The translations under genes and the position numbers were made by a program. Below the pieces are notes generated by a model. The model was not told the origin of the DNA. It did no database searches and was given only the letters and a program-made list of their open reading frames with translations. From Malurus cyaneus samueli (Eukaryota; Chordata; Aves; Passeriformes; Maluridae): a stretch of DNA of 64,000 bases. Numbering within the stretch: position 1 is the first letter of the stretch; the number at the start of each line of letters is the position of its first letter. The stretch is from assembly GCA_009741485.1 (NCBI GenBank), contig CM019236.1, positions 41,344,093 to 41,408,092 of the forward strand, in the 5' to 3' direction. Below, piece by piece: positions 52,290 to 64,000 of this stretch.

Positions 52290-54638
52290 CTGCAAAGAGA
52301 CAGAAATTTTGTAAAGGATATAAAGTCAGGTAGATTCACTATTTGTAATTTACTGATTCACAGGTAGTATCAACATGTCATACAATCATGTTTAGAGGTA
52401 GTGTTGGCTGTTCACACTACTCAGAAGTACCTCTCTATCTACTAATCCATTTTCTGTGGCAAGCCCGTCCTTCCTTATCTTGCAAGTTTTCTGCACCAAG
52501 TTATCAATGATAAATTTATTCCTGCAAAAGCAGATTTTCCATTATTGTCTTAGTGTCTCCTGCTTGCATATTTTTTATACCATTTCATAGCAATACTTCA
52601 GCCTAATACTGTCAATTCTGAAGCTGGATTCACTGTAGAAACCCAGGAAACGCAGTGGATTTCTCAGTGTGTCAGATCTAGTTATCTTGCCCAAATAAAA
52701 CCCAATGACAGAGTTTCTTACAACAGGAAGAAGAGGAAAGCATGGCTCTTTCATCCAGCTGAACGGGAAGCTTTGGAGTTGCAACACTGGGCACTGTGGA
52801 GATCTCTTAGATTGCTCCAGATTCATGGGATATTGGCAACTTCAGGGCAACTGCTTCCCCATTCTGCAAGTGCAGTCAGCTTCTACCAAAACCAAGATAC
52901 ACTCAACACAAAGCTTCTGGCTACAGATTTACAGTGATGGGCAATTGAAGTCAGAATGAAGAGTAGAAAGAATAATAAACACACAGAGCAAAATCAGGTT
53001 TTGTAAAGAGCTGCAGGCTGGAAATTTCTAAACTGGCTGCATAATAACGTGTAGATTATTAATAGCAAGTATTTTTCCTTTTACTCTTCAATAAATGGAA
53101 CTATGTGATATCTAGAAAAACAACATAACTCCATCTTCCCAACAACTAGAACTATGAATACACAACTGAACAGTAGTTTTTGGTATCAAGACCCATATTG
53201 TTCCTAAATTTAAGAAAAACATCTACAACTAGGCTAAAAAAATACCACCACCACTCTGTGTTTCATAACCGGTGTCATGTACCCTCTACTAACACGCAGG
53301 TTTAAGTGGACTACGGCACCTATGACAGTAAAAAGAAGGTTTTGAACCACTGGCTCAGCAGCTTAACAACTGCCAAATTTCAATCATACCAGATTATTTT
53401 ATGAGTTCCCTATGCCACACTGTCATCAGGCTATACCACTCAGAAACATGCTTCCATGATCATGACACAGAAACTGCAAAAAGGTAATTTTCTTCCCAGT
53501 TTCCCACATGGTTTCTATGCCTTAACCTTGCTTCACTATTTCACCAGGTTTCCCTGACATTCTGTCAATATCCATGGACAGAGGCATTACAGTAGCCACT
53601 TAAAACTGCTATCCTGAATAGATATTGACATGTACTTTTCAACTGTGGCAAAGTTTTAGACTATGGAGAGGTGTATACTATATCAAAGTAATTTAGGATA
53701 ACAAGAAATGCATCAACATGGAAGGTCTCACTTCTAATAAGCAGAATCTTTGTCCACCACTGGTTAAGTACCCAGCTGTCCATTTATTATTACCATACTG
53801 AGAGCCTCTCAGAGCCTCTTTGACCTCTGCCTTGACATGTCTGGAAACAGCATGTTGAAAAAATTTCAGGGAATCAGCAGGCTGTGGAGATCGTGCTGTC
53901 TCTCTGGTGCTGCTCCATGTTCTTCACTGCCTGCTGGATGAACATGCAGGCACAGGCAGCTACAGAAACATCACCATTTGGGTGACTGGCACAGCCCAGT
54001 GACTTCTCTGTCACCACCTCTACCCCACCTCTGTCCCTGCGCTTCTCTGTTACAGAAGGCTTAACCTCCATCCTTGTCTCCTAAAGGTATCAGTCAACTT
54101 TGTCATTGGACAGCCAGCCAGGGAGGAACTTTACCCAAATACTGCCTCTTATGGCAAAAAACAAAGTTATTTACAAATTATCTTCATAAAGGATCCCAAC
54201 AACTGCACAACTAGACAACAAGAGAGTAGTATTAAGAAATCCTGCCCCTTTAAGATTTTGGCTATTCGTTCACCTTTCCTTGTTCTAAATTATCTGCAGC
54301 AGCTAAATCAAAGTCCCTCCTTAAAAAAAACCGAGTTGCTATAGCTCTTCAGAAGCTCAAAAAGCTTTTCATCAAGAAAAACAATCTATATTTGGTTTGT
54401 GTTGCAGCTGCTTTCTCACAAAGCCAAGCTTTACAGCTTCAGAAGCGACTCTGTTTTCATTATAACATTATTATAGACAATTTTAAACATAATTTCTTAA
54501 GCTTTAAAATTCATTTTAACACCTATTGAAAATAAATATATTTTGAATACAATTTATGAATCTAGTATTTGCCAAAACTCAAGGGAAAACATTCTCCACT
54601 AAGAACGGCACAAATATGTTTATTTTTCAGCTGTAAAA

Positions 54639-54640
<2 letters not shown>

Positions 54641-54674
<34 letters not shown>
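54641..54674. repeat. Poly-A tract of 34 bases
   Basis: The longest homopolymer in the window. The upstream sequence shows no polyadenylation signal or recognisable cDNA body, so a processed pseudogene is not supported. Confidence 0.9.
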
Positions 54675-54676
<2 letters not shown>

Positions 54677-57600
54677 AGGAGTGGAAAGACACATGCATTA
54701 CCAAGACACTCAGCACTCCCTCTTAGGGATCACCACACAAAAATATTGAGAAACTCAAATCTTTCTGCCCTTCCCAATTGTTTCCCTGCAAGACTTATTT
54801 CCAGATCTCTCTTCTGTGTTCAGATATAGTATAGCTATATTCTATATTTAATTTCATGATCTTTTTAAGAAATGAAACCACAGAAACTTGCATAAATCCA
54901 CAATATAAAACTTAGATGCAGATTTTTTTTGGGATAACAGTCACAGCAGAAACCAAACCACAGTCAGTGCATCCTACAGCATTTCTTGTCTTAAGCATTA
55001 TAAACATAAGTGTCTGCTATGTTTGGTAATAAAAAATAATTTGCCAGTAATACTTATCCCTGCAACGCCTGCAGAGCCAACATTGCTAAGAGCTTAAGTT
55101 GAATTCTATTCCTTCTTGGGCATGACCAAATTATTTACTAAATTCCAGTGAGCTGAAGCAGAGGGATCGTTCATGGAAAGCTCACTGCACCAGTGTGGGA
55201 AAAAGATGCAGCATGACTCTCGGAATACAGAGGAAGCTTGTGGAGCTGGCAACTGGAAGTTCAAGTGGTTACTTGTAAGAGTCAATCACTTGGTGTACAT
55301 TTTAGTGATCAACAAATAACTCTAGGATAAAACATGTTTTTGAGTTGCATTTCAGAGCATCCTTCAAAGATAAAGCTTTGCCTGTATTTTTAGATGAAGG
55401 TTGCAAACATACCACAATGAAATAAAATCCTCTCATTCCCTTTATATATTTTTTTTCTTTTCACTGAGGAAAAATGTGGGCTGGCTAACTCTGGAACATT
55501 AAATTACTTAATTGTTATGTAATGTAAGGTATTGTAGGGTACCTGGCCACTTTTCCCATTACATAAAGATAGATCAGACTAGTGCAAGCTCTTCTGTTTT
55601 CTCTGACTAAACAGAGTCATCAGTATTGCACTGGTGTCTGGTTCAGAGACACTGAGAAACAGACAAAGACATTGCAAAACATAATTTTGGTGATATAAAA
55701 CATGCTACTAGGATACAAAGAGAATAGTTTTACTGTCTTCAGTGTGTCAAATGGTATAGTAGATGTTTTGCAGCAGTACGTCACATGAATATTGGTCCCT
55801 TCAGAAATTCTTCTTGTTTTATAATCTCATTAGATACAAAAAAGCTGTTAACAATGAACATCAAGTAAGGAAAAAAAAACCCCATCTAATTCAGAATTAG
55901 CACCATTCATTTAAAAAACTAGCTAGAATAAATTTTTGCCTTAACATCCAAGATGTGCTGTCTTCAAAGAAAATCATGCCCCATAAAAACTACCAATAAC
56001 CATCCAAGAGTATTCTGGAAGTCAGCAGCATCCTGGGCACATACCAAAGGAAAATACTCTGGCAGTTGGGTATTGTTGTCATTCAGCAGATTATTCCAAA
56101 ACACAACCTCCCCTAACCAAAAAAACCCTCCAAAACACAAACAAAAAATGCCAACAGGAAGCCCTGCCACCAACAAAAACAACCTAGCCAACCAAAACAG
56201 ACGAAAAAAAATCAACTAAGCACCAAAATCCAACACACCATGCAACAAATATTTTCACAAATCAGAACAATGTCTTTGCTATATAGGAAAACATGAAGTT
56301 TACAGACTGCAGAAAACCCCACAGCTTTCAGTTCTTCAACCACTACATCAGCTAATAAACATCTATCTTCACGCCTTAGTTTTTTGTCAGATTTTAATCC
56401 AGATGTGTATGGATGACAAAGGTGTGAATTTCCTCTTGTCTTCTCTCTGTGGGAACACTAATCTCCTTTAATAATAGAATAGGCATTTTATTCCTGAATT
56501 TAAGAGTAGCTCAATCTCACTGACCTGAGGTGCATGCATATGTGTTATTTCTTTAGGGGCAGGACCATACAAACAGGTCTCCATTTCATTGTTTCTGGTT
56601 TTCCAGCAGTTTAACCCACACTGCTCTCACCATGACCACATTGTTCACAGGTTCTAAAATAGTTTTTAAAAACAATAAATAAGTGGCCACAGTTCTTTCT
56701 CACACACAAATCTTGTTTCTTCATTCCCTGAAGTACACACATTGCAGCTTTTTTCTTTCTTTCCTCCCCCAGATTTTCCTTTCTTTGCATTGTGAACTGA
56801 AAAGTAATTTCATTTTCTAAGTTTAGTTCTGACTAAAAAGAGAAAAAAAATGCATTTGATATTCTTGCATGAAGAATAAAAGGCCTGTAAACTCTTTTGC
56901 CTGCTGCTATTCTGTAGATCAGCATGCCTATTCTTGTGTTGGCATTTATTCTTCTCTTTACAAGTTCAGCAATGCCAAGCTGCTGCCACAAACACAAGCA
57001 ATCTAAAATGTTGCATACACGCATGTGCATGTACGTGCCTGTGCATTTACATATCCTAGCAGATTTGTTTGGAATATGTGCCTGGCAGGATTTATTCTCC
57101 AGTTTTAACAGCAATCCATTATTTAACCACCATCCTAGAGCCTAGGAATTAAATACATTTTCAGTAACTGCAGTACAAGCTGTATTTGAAGTAATGTACG
57201 TTTCTAATACAGTGAAATTGGACATGCCCTATATAGATTTTACTCTCAGACTTTTAAGAAATCTACCTGAAGTAAAATTTAGTTTGTAAGCTACCCACAT
57301 TTAGAATACGTATCATAAGAGTAGTTTTCTTCTAGCAGTAATAAACTCACGTGACACACAACTCCATTCCCAGTAGAATGTAACCAAGTGTGCTTTCTTT
57401 AGGTAATTTAATCCCTGAAAGCATCAGTTTTTCAGGTCAAAAAACCGATAAAGCTCCCCAAAAGGCAAGTTTTATGCAAATATACATAATAAGGTAAAGA
57501 TTAGTAACTATTTTATGCAACTGTCTTTTTTGAACACTGATTATGATATCACCTCTGAAAGTCTTTCATTCTGGTGTAATCCCCAATTAACATCTACTTA

Positions 57601-58355
57601 TAAACACTGTTGGAAGTATTTTCCTCCATTTTACTCAGATTCATTTTTCTCTACCCACCACATCATCCATATGTCCCAGATATTCTATCCTTTCCTAATT
57701 TAAGGTCACATGTTCTGAAGCCACTGATGGACCATTGAATAACCTGCCTGACATCTTCTAGATGTGAAACAAGAATTGAAACGTTGACCCTTCATGTGAG
57801 TCAAGCCTGAACTGCAAGAAAACAGAACCCGGCATTAGTGACAAAACTGGAGGATCAGTGAAGGCAAGACTTGGAGCTGTCTGAGGCCAGAATAAAAGAA
57901 TGTTAAATGTCCAAAGCACCTACCTGCACTGAGTATTCATGACACTCTGCTCATGGAAAATGATTTTACTTTTGAAGGAAAAGGAAAGTACCATACTTTC
58001 AAAGGTCACAATTTCTTTTAACAAACTTAAAGTACAAAGCTCTGTGTTATACTATATCCCAATCAGAGAGACGGATGTAAACCAGAGAGAATGCAGACAC
58101 TGATAAGCAACAAGCACTAGGTATTTCCTCTCATGCACTGCGATGAGATGAGCTCTGTACCTCTCCTCCAGAGACGAAAAACTCCAGCTGGTTGAACAAT
58201 GGAGTATAAAATGCCACCCTAGGTCAGCAAAGAAAGGCTGGTCTGAGCAAACTTAAAAAGACAAATCACAACTTGGTCTCAAACAATTTATCAATCTCCA
58301 GAGATAAGGCAGACACATATCACCCTGAAACCCTCTTGTGCAGGTTAGAAAGATA

Positions 58356-58411
58356 TAAATAGTAATATCTATATTACTATCTATTACTATCTGTATTACT
58401 ATCTATCTATT
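58356..58411. repeat. AT-rich minisatellite, 10- to 12-bp unit
   Basis: The decamer attactatct recurs three times between 58373 and 58404 with small insertions (ta, gt), merging into a (TATC)n-like end. It is probably length-polymorphic. Confidence 0.8.
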
Positions 58412-61400
58412 GCAGCCCAGCCAAAGTTAAAAATTAAAAAACTGATTTGGGAACTATGAACTAGGTAGTCTTCCATGATACACTATCAAGCAGAACATAA
58501 GGGGTAGTTATGTTCACACTGAAAAAGTTATACCACAAGCAAGAGAAAAACAATTATGAAGACCCTGGGCCTGCTTAAGACAACATATTATAAATTCAGA
58601 CTATTTTCTAAGCCTTAATGAGCTGAATTTACAATTGCATTCAAAGAGATAATGTAGCTTAAAACTACATAAAATTCCATGTGGTCCTCATTCTTTTTGA
58701 TACCAAGTCACTTTCAGAGCAAGACATATTAACAAGTCACTGCTACACATATATTTCAGAGAGTAAACACAAAGAGCGATAGTATCTTTCCTTGGCTACA
58801 GTTAGCTACAGCTCTCTTGAGGATACATCCAAGCAGCTAAAGTAACTCTCTAAAATTATTTGAAAAACAGAAAAACCCCAATGCATTCAGAGAGTCATCA
58901 CTTCCCTGAATGAACTGCATGAGAGTGCAGTTCACAGGTTCAGCTTTTCTGCCCGACCTCCACTCTTCTATTCTTCTCACTCTGTGACAGGATATCAACC
59001 CAGATTTACAGAAGTCAGCATTTTAGAGTCATCAGCTAAACCACTTTGAAGACACAGGCAAGAAAGTAATTGCAGTGATTACCTATTAAAGCTTGTGGCT
59101 TGCTTACTGGGTACTTTATAAATTCAGGATCTTTGAGAACAGTGAAGGATAGCTTTAATATAAGTAAATGGGAGCTTTGGTATCATGCATATCTCATGCA
59201 TAAGTCAGTCATGACAGGAACTGCACAACCAAAGGTTTGAGGAACAGTCTGAAAAGGGAAAACTTTCAGCATTGTGAAATACTAATGCTGGGAATCAAAA
59301 ATGTACATGCAGGCAAAGGTCTCTAAAATAGCCATTTAAAAATACACATTTGGTGAGCTGCATATCAGTCCTAAGAATTATGACCAACAGAATATCTGAG
59401 ATCCATTCCAAAAAAATTATGATAAAATACAGTAAGATAGCAGCAGAAGTAGTTTCTAGTCTCAATACTCCCTTTCATATCAAAAGCAATTAAAGCCAAA
59501 ATGCTGAACACTTAGCTTCAGGGCAATAACTGGCTTCTCTATTCATTAACACAAAGAATATTTCCATAGAGTGTCAGTGAAAGTGCACATCACTCAGGCT
59601 ATGTCCAAATTACCCCTACCTCTAGTTGTTGCCAAGTAGAAATGCCCTTGAATCTTCATGCTTCCCCATGTCCCATGCTCTGACATGGAAAGCAGAATGG
59701 AAAAAAAAATCTGAACTGCCAAATACTAGAACTAAGGCACATCTTAAAAAAATTACAAAAATTGCATTGGAAATGCTTCCAAGGTCTCCAGCATGGGCTC
59801 CAAGGGTGGTTGCAAAACTATCAACTTTTGCTAGGCAGCATCAAGTAGTTCTTGTGGCAGCTCCTTTTGTCAGCTCCTTTTGACTCATACCAGGGTTTTG
59901 CCCTTGAAAATGCCTTCTCACTGAAAAATCTGTAAATTTAAGAGAAACAAGAAATTCAAGGACTCTAGCACTGGTGTCCAGAACAACAAACAGCATAATC
60001 TACTTCCACCCCATGTTTGAGTGGAAAGCCTGAGCTCTGCAGGGCCTGGATATATTAAAAGCATATTACGTCCTTCTCCAAGTATGTTGATAATGGCAAG
60101 ATACATTCTCATCAACAGAAAGCTGGCACAATTCTTGTTTCCAACTTCCCCCAAAGAGTTATTTTCCATGTCATCAACTAGTATTATACTAAGTAAACAG
60201 CATCAATATAGCTAACAAAGAGCTAGAAATTTCACAGCCACAGTAACAGATCATAAAATACTCAGTCAATTTTCATTCAGGTGTTCACAAGTAAACACAA
60301 AATGCTTCTTTTGTTTTCTTTGTAAACAATTTAATAATTGAACATCATAAAAATATTTTAAGTTGAGTGGATGAGTGGCAGCTAATTTAAAGGTTAAAAA
60401 AAACCCCAAACACCTAAAGCAGCTCTATCAGGCTGAAAGCCATACATGTCTGGTTTTATAAATAAAAGCCAAGCATTTTGCTTATATGATTCTGCCCCTT
60501 TGATAAGGTATTCCCTCAAGCTACTTCTAACAACAGCACTGAATAGAAAAAAGAAGGAATTTGAAACATCTGAACTGGCAGCTCAATACGTAACTCATTA
60601 GAACAATTCTGAAATCTGAGGGCTCTCTAAGGTTGTCATCTTTCACATGGGCTTTTATGGGTTTACTGAATGCAGTAGGCTGATTAAATTAAATTGAAAA
60701 AAGAGTCTGAGTTTTAGACACTGTAAGCCTGAAGCTGCACTTGCACAGCACAGCTTTACTGAATAGGGAGCCCAAAACACTACTTCTTCAGTAGCAAGGT
60801 GGTATGTGTGCCTCCTGAGGGTGATCTATTCTGCAGCTGCAAGGCACACTGAATGCTTCATTGTCTTTATTGTGTTCAAGTTTTTAAGAGTTGCACAAGT
60901 TGCAGTGTTAGATGTATCCTTAGCTATATCTGAAATCTGGAGATTTCTTCTGCAGAGAGGAAGCCAGGGCTGGCAATATCCATCAGTGGTTAATTTCCTT
61001 AAGTAAGGGTTAAGATAATTTATGTCTTCTGTAGCTTTCAGCACTCAGTTCAATTAATAAATACAGCAGTATGTGCAGGGCTTTTTCTGCCTCTCTTTTA
61101 AGATTGGCCTCCCAGCTCTAAATACCTATCAGTCGGTCCTCTTTCAGACATCAAAAGAGAAACCAAACAAACTTCACTTTCCAAACCACTTTAAACATTT
61201 ATGGCGTAGCATGCAAAAAAATCACAATAGGCCCTTGACAAAACTAAAATGGAAATCATCTAAATAAGAGACAAGCAACAAAACAACAACTAATTAACTA
61301 GAGAAGGAAGTTTGGAGCCAGAAGGAAGACAGCATAGTTTATTCTTTTGTAGCAGAGCAGTAACTTTACTGCAAGGTCAAAGCAAACAGAAAAGCTCAGC

Positions 61401-62884
61401 TGTACCGAGCTTTGGCCCAAACCAGGTGGGAGTTCTCCAGACCATGACCAGAGGTTTCTCAGACCAAAAATTAACTTTGCAAGTTAAAAATGAACAGACC
61501 AGGAAAAAATAAGCACTGGAAAATAACAGATTCCTGGTGTAGGCAACAAGCTCAGCCTAAGAAAGAAACTACAGACACCTTCTCTGAAAACCTGCAAGAT
61601 TTCTAAACTTCTTTTATCAAGCAATGCATCTGGTAGTGGGGATTTGGCAGAGTTTACTGAAACACAGCAATGGATGAGATGGTAGTACAGATGAAGACAT
61701 TTTTCAGTGACTGATCTTGCACTATTGGGAAATGCAAAATCAGTTTACAGAACCTATAAAGGGTATCAGTGGGCGGTGTAAGGAAACTGGTGCAATCACA
61801 GAAAGTGCTACTCTTCCCTAAATAAAGGTTTGGGTAAAATCATACGAGACTGAATTCAGGCTACTTAAAGCACCAAGAAAACCTGAACACAGTTATTAAT
61901 AGATTAATACCACCTCATCGGTATAATGAAAATAGATATGAAAGCAACTAGTTGTTTGAAGCTTTCATTGTGGTAAAATATACTGTGGATCAAAAAAACC
62001 CTAGAGGTTGATACAAGAACACCTTTCCTTGGCTTTTGTTTGGCTTCTACTGTGGTAAGAGCTTCAGGCTATTAAGGAGACACCATCAGGAACATGCCAC
62101 TTTCAGCTGACTCCCTAATTAGTTTTGTTTCTTTAAATACTTGTTTTTGCCACTCATCACTGTATTTCAGAGAAGCTTAAGAGATCCAGTTTCAAATGTG
62201 TGCCTTCCATGATCATTGAGTACTGCAGGTTTGGATATACAAAATGAAATATTTAGCAACCAAAGTAAAATTGAGGAGAGAGAGTAGAATACTGCTTGCC
62301 AAGTCATCTATGTTTTATTTCACAGCATCAGGGCTCACTCAATTAGCACTGACAAAAGACTAAAAGCTGTGCCATGATACATTTCACTAAAAGATGATAA
62401 TGGTGACACTTGCACAGTGATTTAACTAACCTCAAAGAACACTAGTATATAATTGCAATACTGTTACTGTTCTGCTTTGGGGTATGCTATTAGAGAAGTA
62501 ATGGCAGTGAAAATTGCAAAGTGATGTGTTCTTATTGTTCTTCTATAAAACTGACTGCAAGGACTCATGCATGCACAGTTTTCATGTTAAGTGCACTATG
62601 GCTGAAAATAATAGAGATGTTGTATTTGGCCATTTCAAACATAGTATGCTAGAATTTTGTCAGCAGAAAGCAGAGACAATTCTGTCATCCTGGATTTCAA
62701 GGGAGGTGGAAAGTCCTTAACTCAATGGATTCTATAAATAACACAGAAACAAGCAACTACTAAAATTTCAATTGCTTTTTACCCCGCCACCAAAGAGAGT
62801 TAACATTTAGGTTACTATCCATGACAGGTGACACAGATACCAATACCTGCCGAAGATAATGAGAAAAAAATCACCTTTCAGACA

Positions 62885-63338
62885 ATGCCACCCAGCAGAT
62901 GGAGGGAACCTAGGAGACAGAGAATGGACACAGGATACTACCGCTTGTGGTGGGAGGCTGCCTCACCTTCCCAAGTGCCCTTATACAACAGGCACGAGGC
63001 CCTCGAACAGGATGGACACACAGCTGATGATGTGGACAAGGTTTTCCTGCTGTGCTGATCCTCCTTTTTCTGGTGACCAGTGACAGGACCCAAGGGAACA
63101 CACAAAGATGTGTCACCAAAGGTGTGGTCTGGATATCAGGGAAAGATCCTTCACCCAGAGGGTGTTTGGCCACTGGAACAGACTCCCAGGGAACCACACC
63201 AAGCCTGACAGAGCTCAGGAAGTGTTTGCACTATGTTCTCAGGCACACAGAGTGAATTTTGGGGCTATACAGTACAGGGCCAGGAGCTGGGACTCCATGA
63301 TCCCTTTATGTCACTTCCAACTCAGGATATTCTATGAC
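62885..63338 (+). mobile_element. CR1 LINE, internally deleted copy (ORF1-like piece joined to the 3' end)
   Basis: The right part, from about 63060 to 63338, is a clear CR1 3' end. It contains 'ctggtgaccagtgacagg', then 'agggaaagatccttcaccc', then 'accaagcctgacagagctc', then 'gccaggagctgggactccatga'. It ends with the tail 'ggatattctatga'. The left part, from about 62885 to 63055, translates on the plus strand to a piece ending QVPLYNRHEALEQDG...DDVDKVFLL. That resembles the segment before the esterase-like domain of CR1 ORF1 as I remember it. If so, most of ORF1 and all of ORF2 are missing between them. The copy runs opposite to CDC42SE2. The overlapping open frames here are repeat-derived. 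The right part is sure; the left part is moderately supported. Confidence 0.8.
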
Positions 63339-64000
63339 AATTTTAAATTTAAATCAGAAGGAACATTTTAAACACTGATCAGAACAAGCAGCAAATTAAT
63401 TTCCTGCTTTCAAGGTCTGTTTTGAGAGGCTGGTGGTTGTTGGTGTTGCTAGGAGACCACATTTGTCCTTCCACAGAAGAAGCACACTTAACATGTAATG
63501 GCTGAATATGAAACGGCATTGGGACATTGTTAGGCAGGCCATGAAAAGGTTGAGATGCGGGAGTTAAAATGAAAGAAGGCACATGAAAGGAACGAAACTG
63601 GGCATATTAGGCATTCCTCCTTAGAAAGTGGACTCAACTGACAAGTTGAACGCACAGCAGGGGACTGACTTTTATCCAAGTTTACATGTTTCACTTTATG
63701 ATAAACAGGTACTGATACAATGTACCAGTATTTTGGAACTCAAAACCAGCATGTTTTTCAGCACAGAAGTCTGTCAAACATGCAGTCATAGAACACCTGC
63801 AGAGACAGGGAGAAACTGCTTCCTTATCACTTGCCTAATTTATCAGTTTGCCTCAGACTCACACTAGATGCTTTGCTGTTTGTAAGAGATGGAAAGCATT
63901 CCTGTACTTACTCAGAGGTACAAGTGTCTGATTAAACACTCCACTTAGTGCAACAGAGCATGGCAGAACAACACAGCAAAATTAGATGAGTGACTGCAGC
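63339..64000. other. Intronic tail of the window, nothing identified
   Basis: Unique-looking sequence, presumably still inside the CDC42SE2 intron. No exon, repeat or regulatory motif recognised. Confidence 0.5.

Larger units (their letters stand above)
39135..64000 (-). other. CDC42SE2: CDC42SE2 large upstream intron, incomplete at the window edge
   Basis: At least 24.9 kb separates the CRIB exon from the first coding exon. I searched for that exon's expected reverse-strand pattern (a short block of about 54 coding bases starting ATGAGTGA with two adjacent cysteine codons) and did not find it, so it should lie above 64000. The intron is A-rich on the plus strand, fitting minus-strand transcription. 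It contains two CR1 fragments, a poly-A tract, a small minisatellite and one microexon-like block, each listed separately. A CA-rich low-complexity stretch lies at about 56104-56215. The open frames within it have no recognisable products. Confidence 0.75.

Noticed and set aside
54600..54674. Processed pseudogene ending in the poly-A tract
   Set aside because: No polyadenylation signal at the right distance, no cDNA-like body upstream and no target-site duplication seen.
54569..54829. Frame containing a long lysine run
   Set aside because: The lysines are only the translated 34-base poly-A tract.
1..64000. CRISPR array, tRNA, rRNA, bacterial-type operon or phage genes
   Set aside because: No spaced repeats, no cloverleaf with A and B box words, and no dense coding; the sequence is plainly vertebrate.

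Overview
The window looks like a piece of a bird chromosome, most likely a passerine. It is AT-rich and CpG-poor, has no dense coding, and carries 3' fragments of CR1 LINEs (the dominant avian retroposon). It also carries two solo retroviral LTRs that resemble abundant songbird families. Family assignments come from recognising sequence, not from a search.

The only gene I can name with confidence is CDC42SE2 (CDC42 small effector 2, SPEC2) on the minus strand. Its last two coding exons are at 39033-39134 and 34428-34526. Together they give 66 codons, including the complete CRIB motif that binds CDC42-GTP and the natural stop codon. The first coding exon (about 18 codons in the family) was not found below 64000. 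Everything above 39135 is therefore read as one large intron of this gene, interrupted by CR1 copies at about 48776-49100 and 62885-63338. A strong donor 19 nt after the stop codon and a strong acceptor at 33979/33978 suggest that the 3' UTR is itself spliced. The terminal exon would then run down to paired AATAAA signals near 32052-32116.

The left half (1 to about 32000) lies beyond the 3' end of CDC42SE2 and holds no gene I can name. It contains a CR1 3' fragment (about 7265-8012), a minus-oriented solo LTR (9731-10233) and a plus-oriented solo LTR (about 23914-24905). It also has homopolymer tracts, inverted repeats and small tandem duplications. The best coding candidate is an exon-like 104-nt block at 14182-14285 on the plus strand, with a good acceptor, a consensus donor and only one open frame. 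Weaker candidates are at 27035-27129 and 15089-15355 (both minus).

I see no CRISPR array, tRNA, rRNA or multi-gene system. The most useful leads are the unidentified exon-like blocks, the spliced 3' UTR, the two LTRs that share a terminus but not a body, and a CR1 copy that joins ORF1-like sequence directly to the 3' tail.
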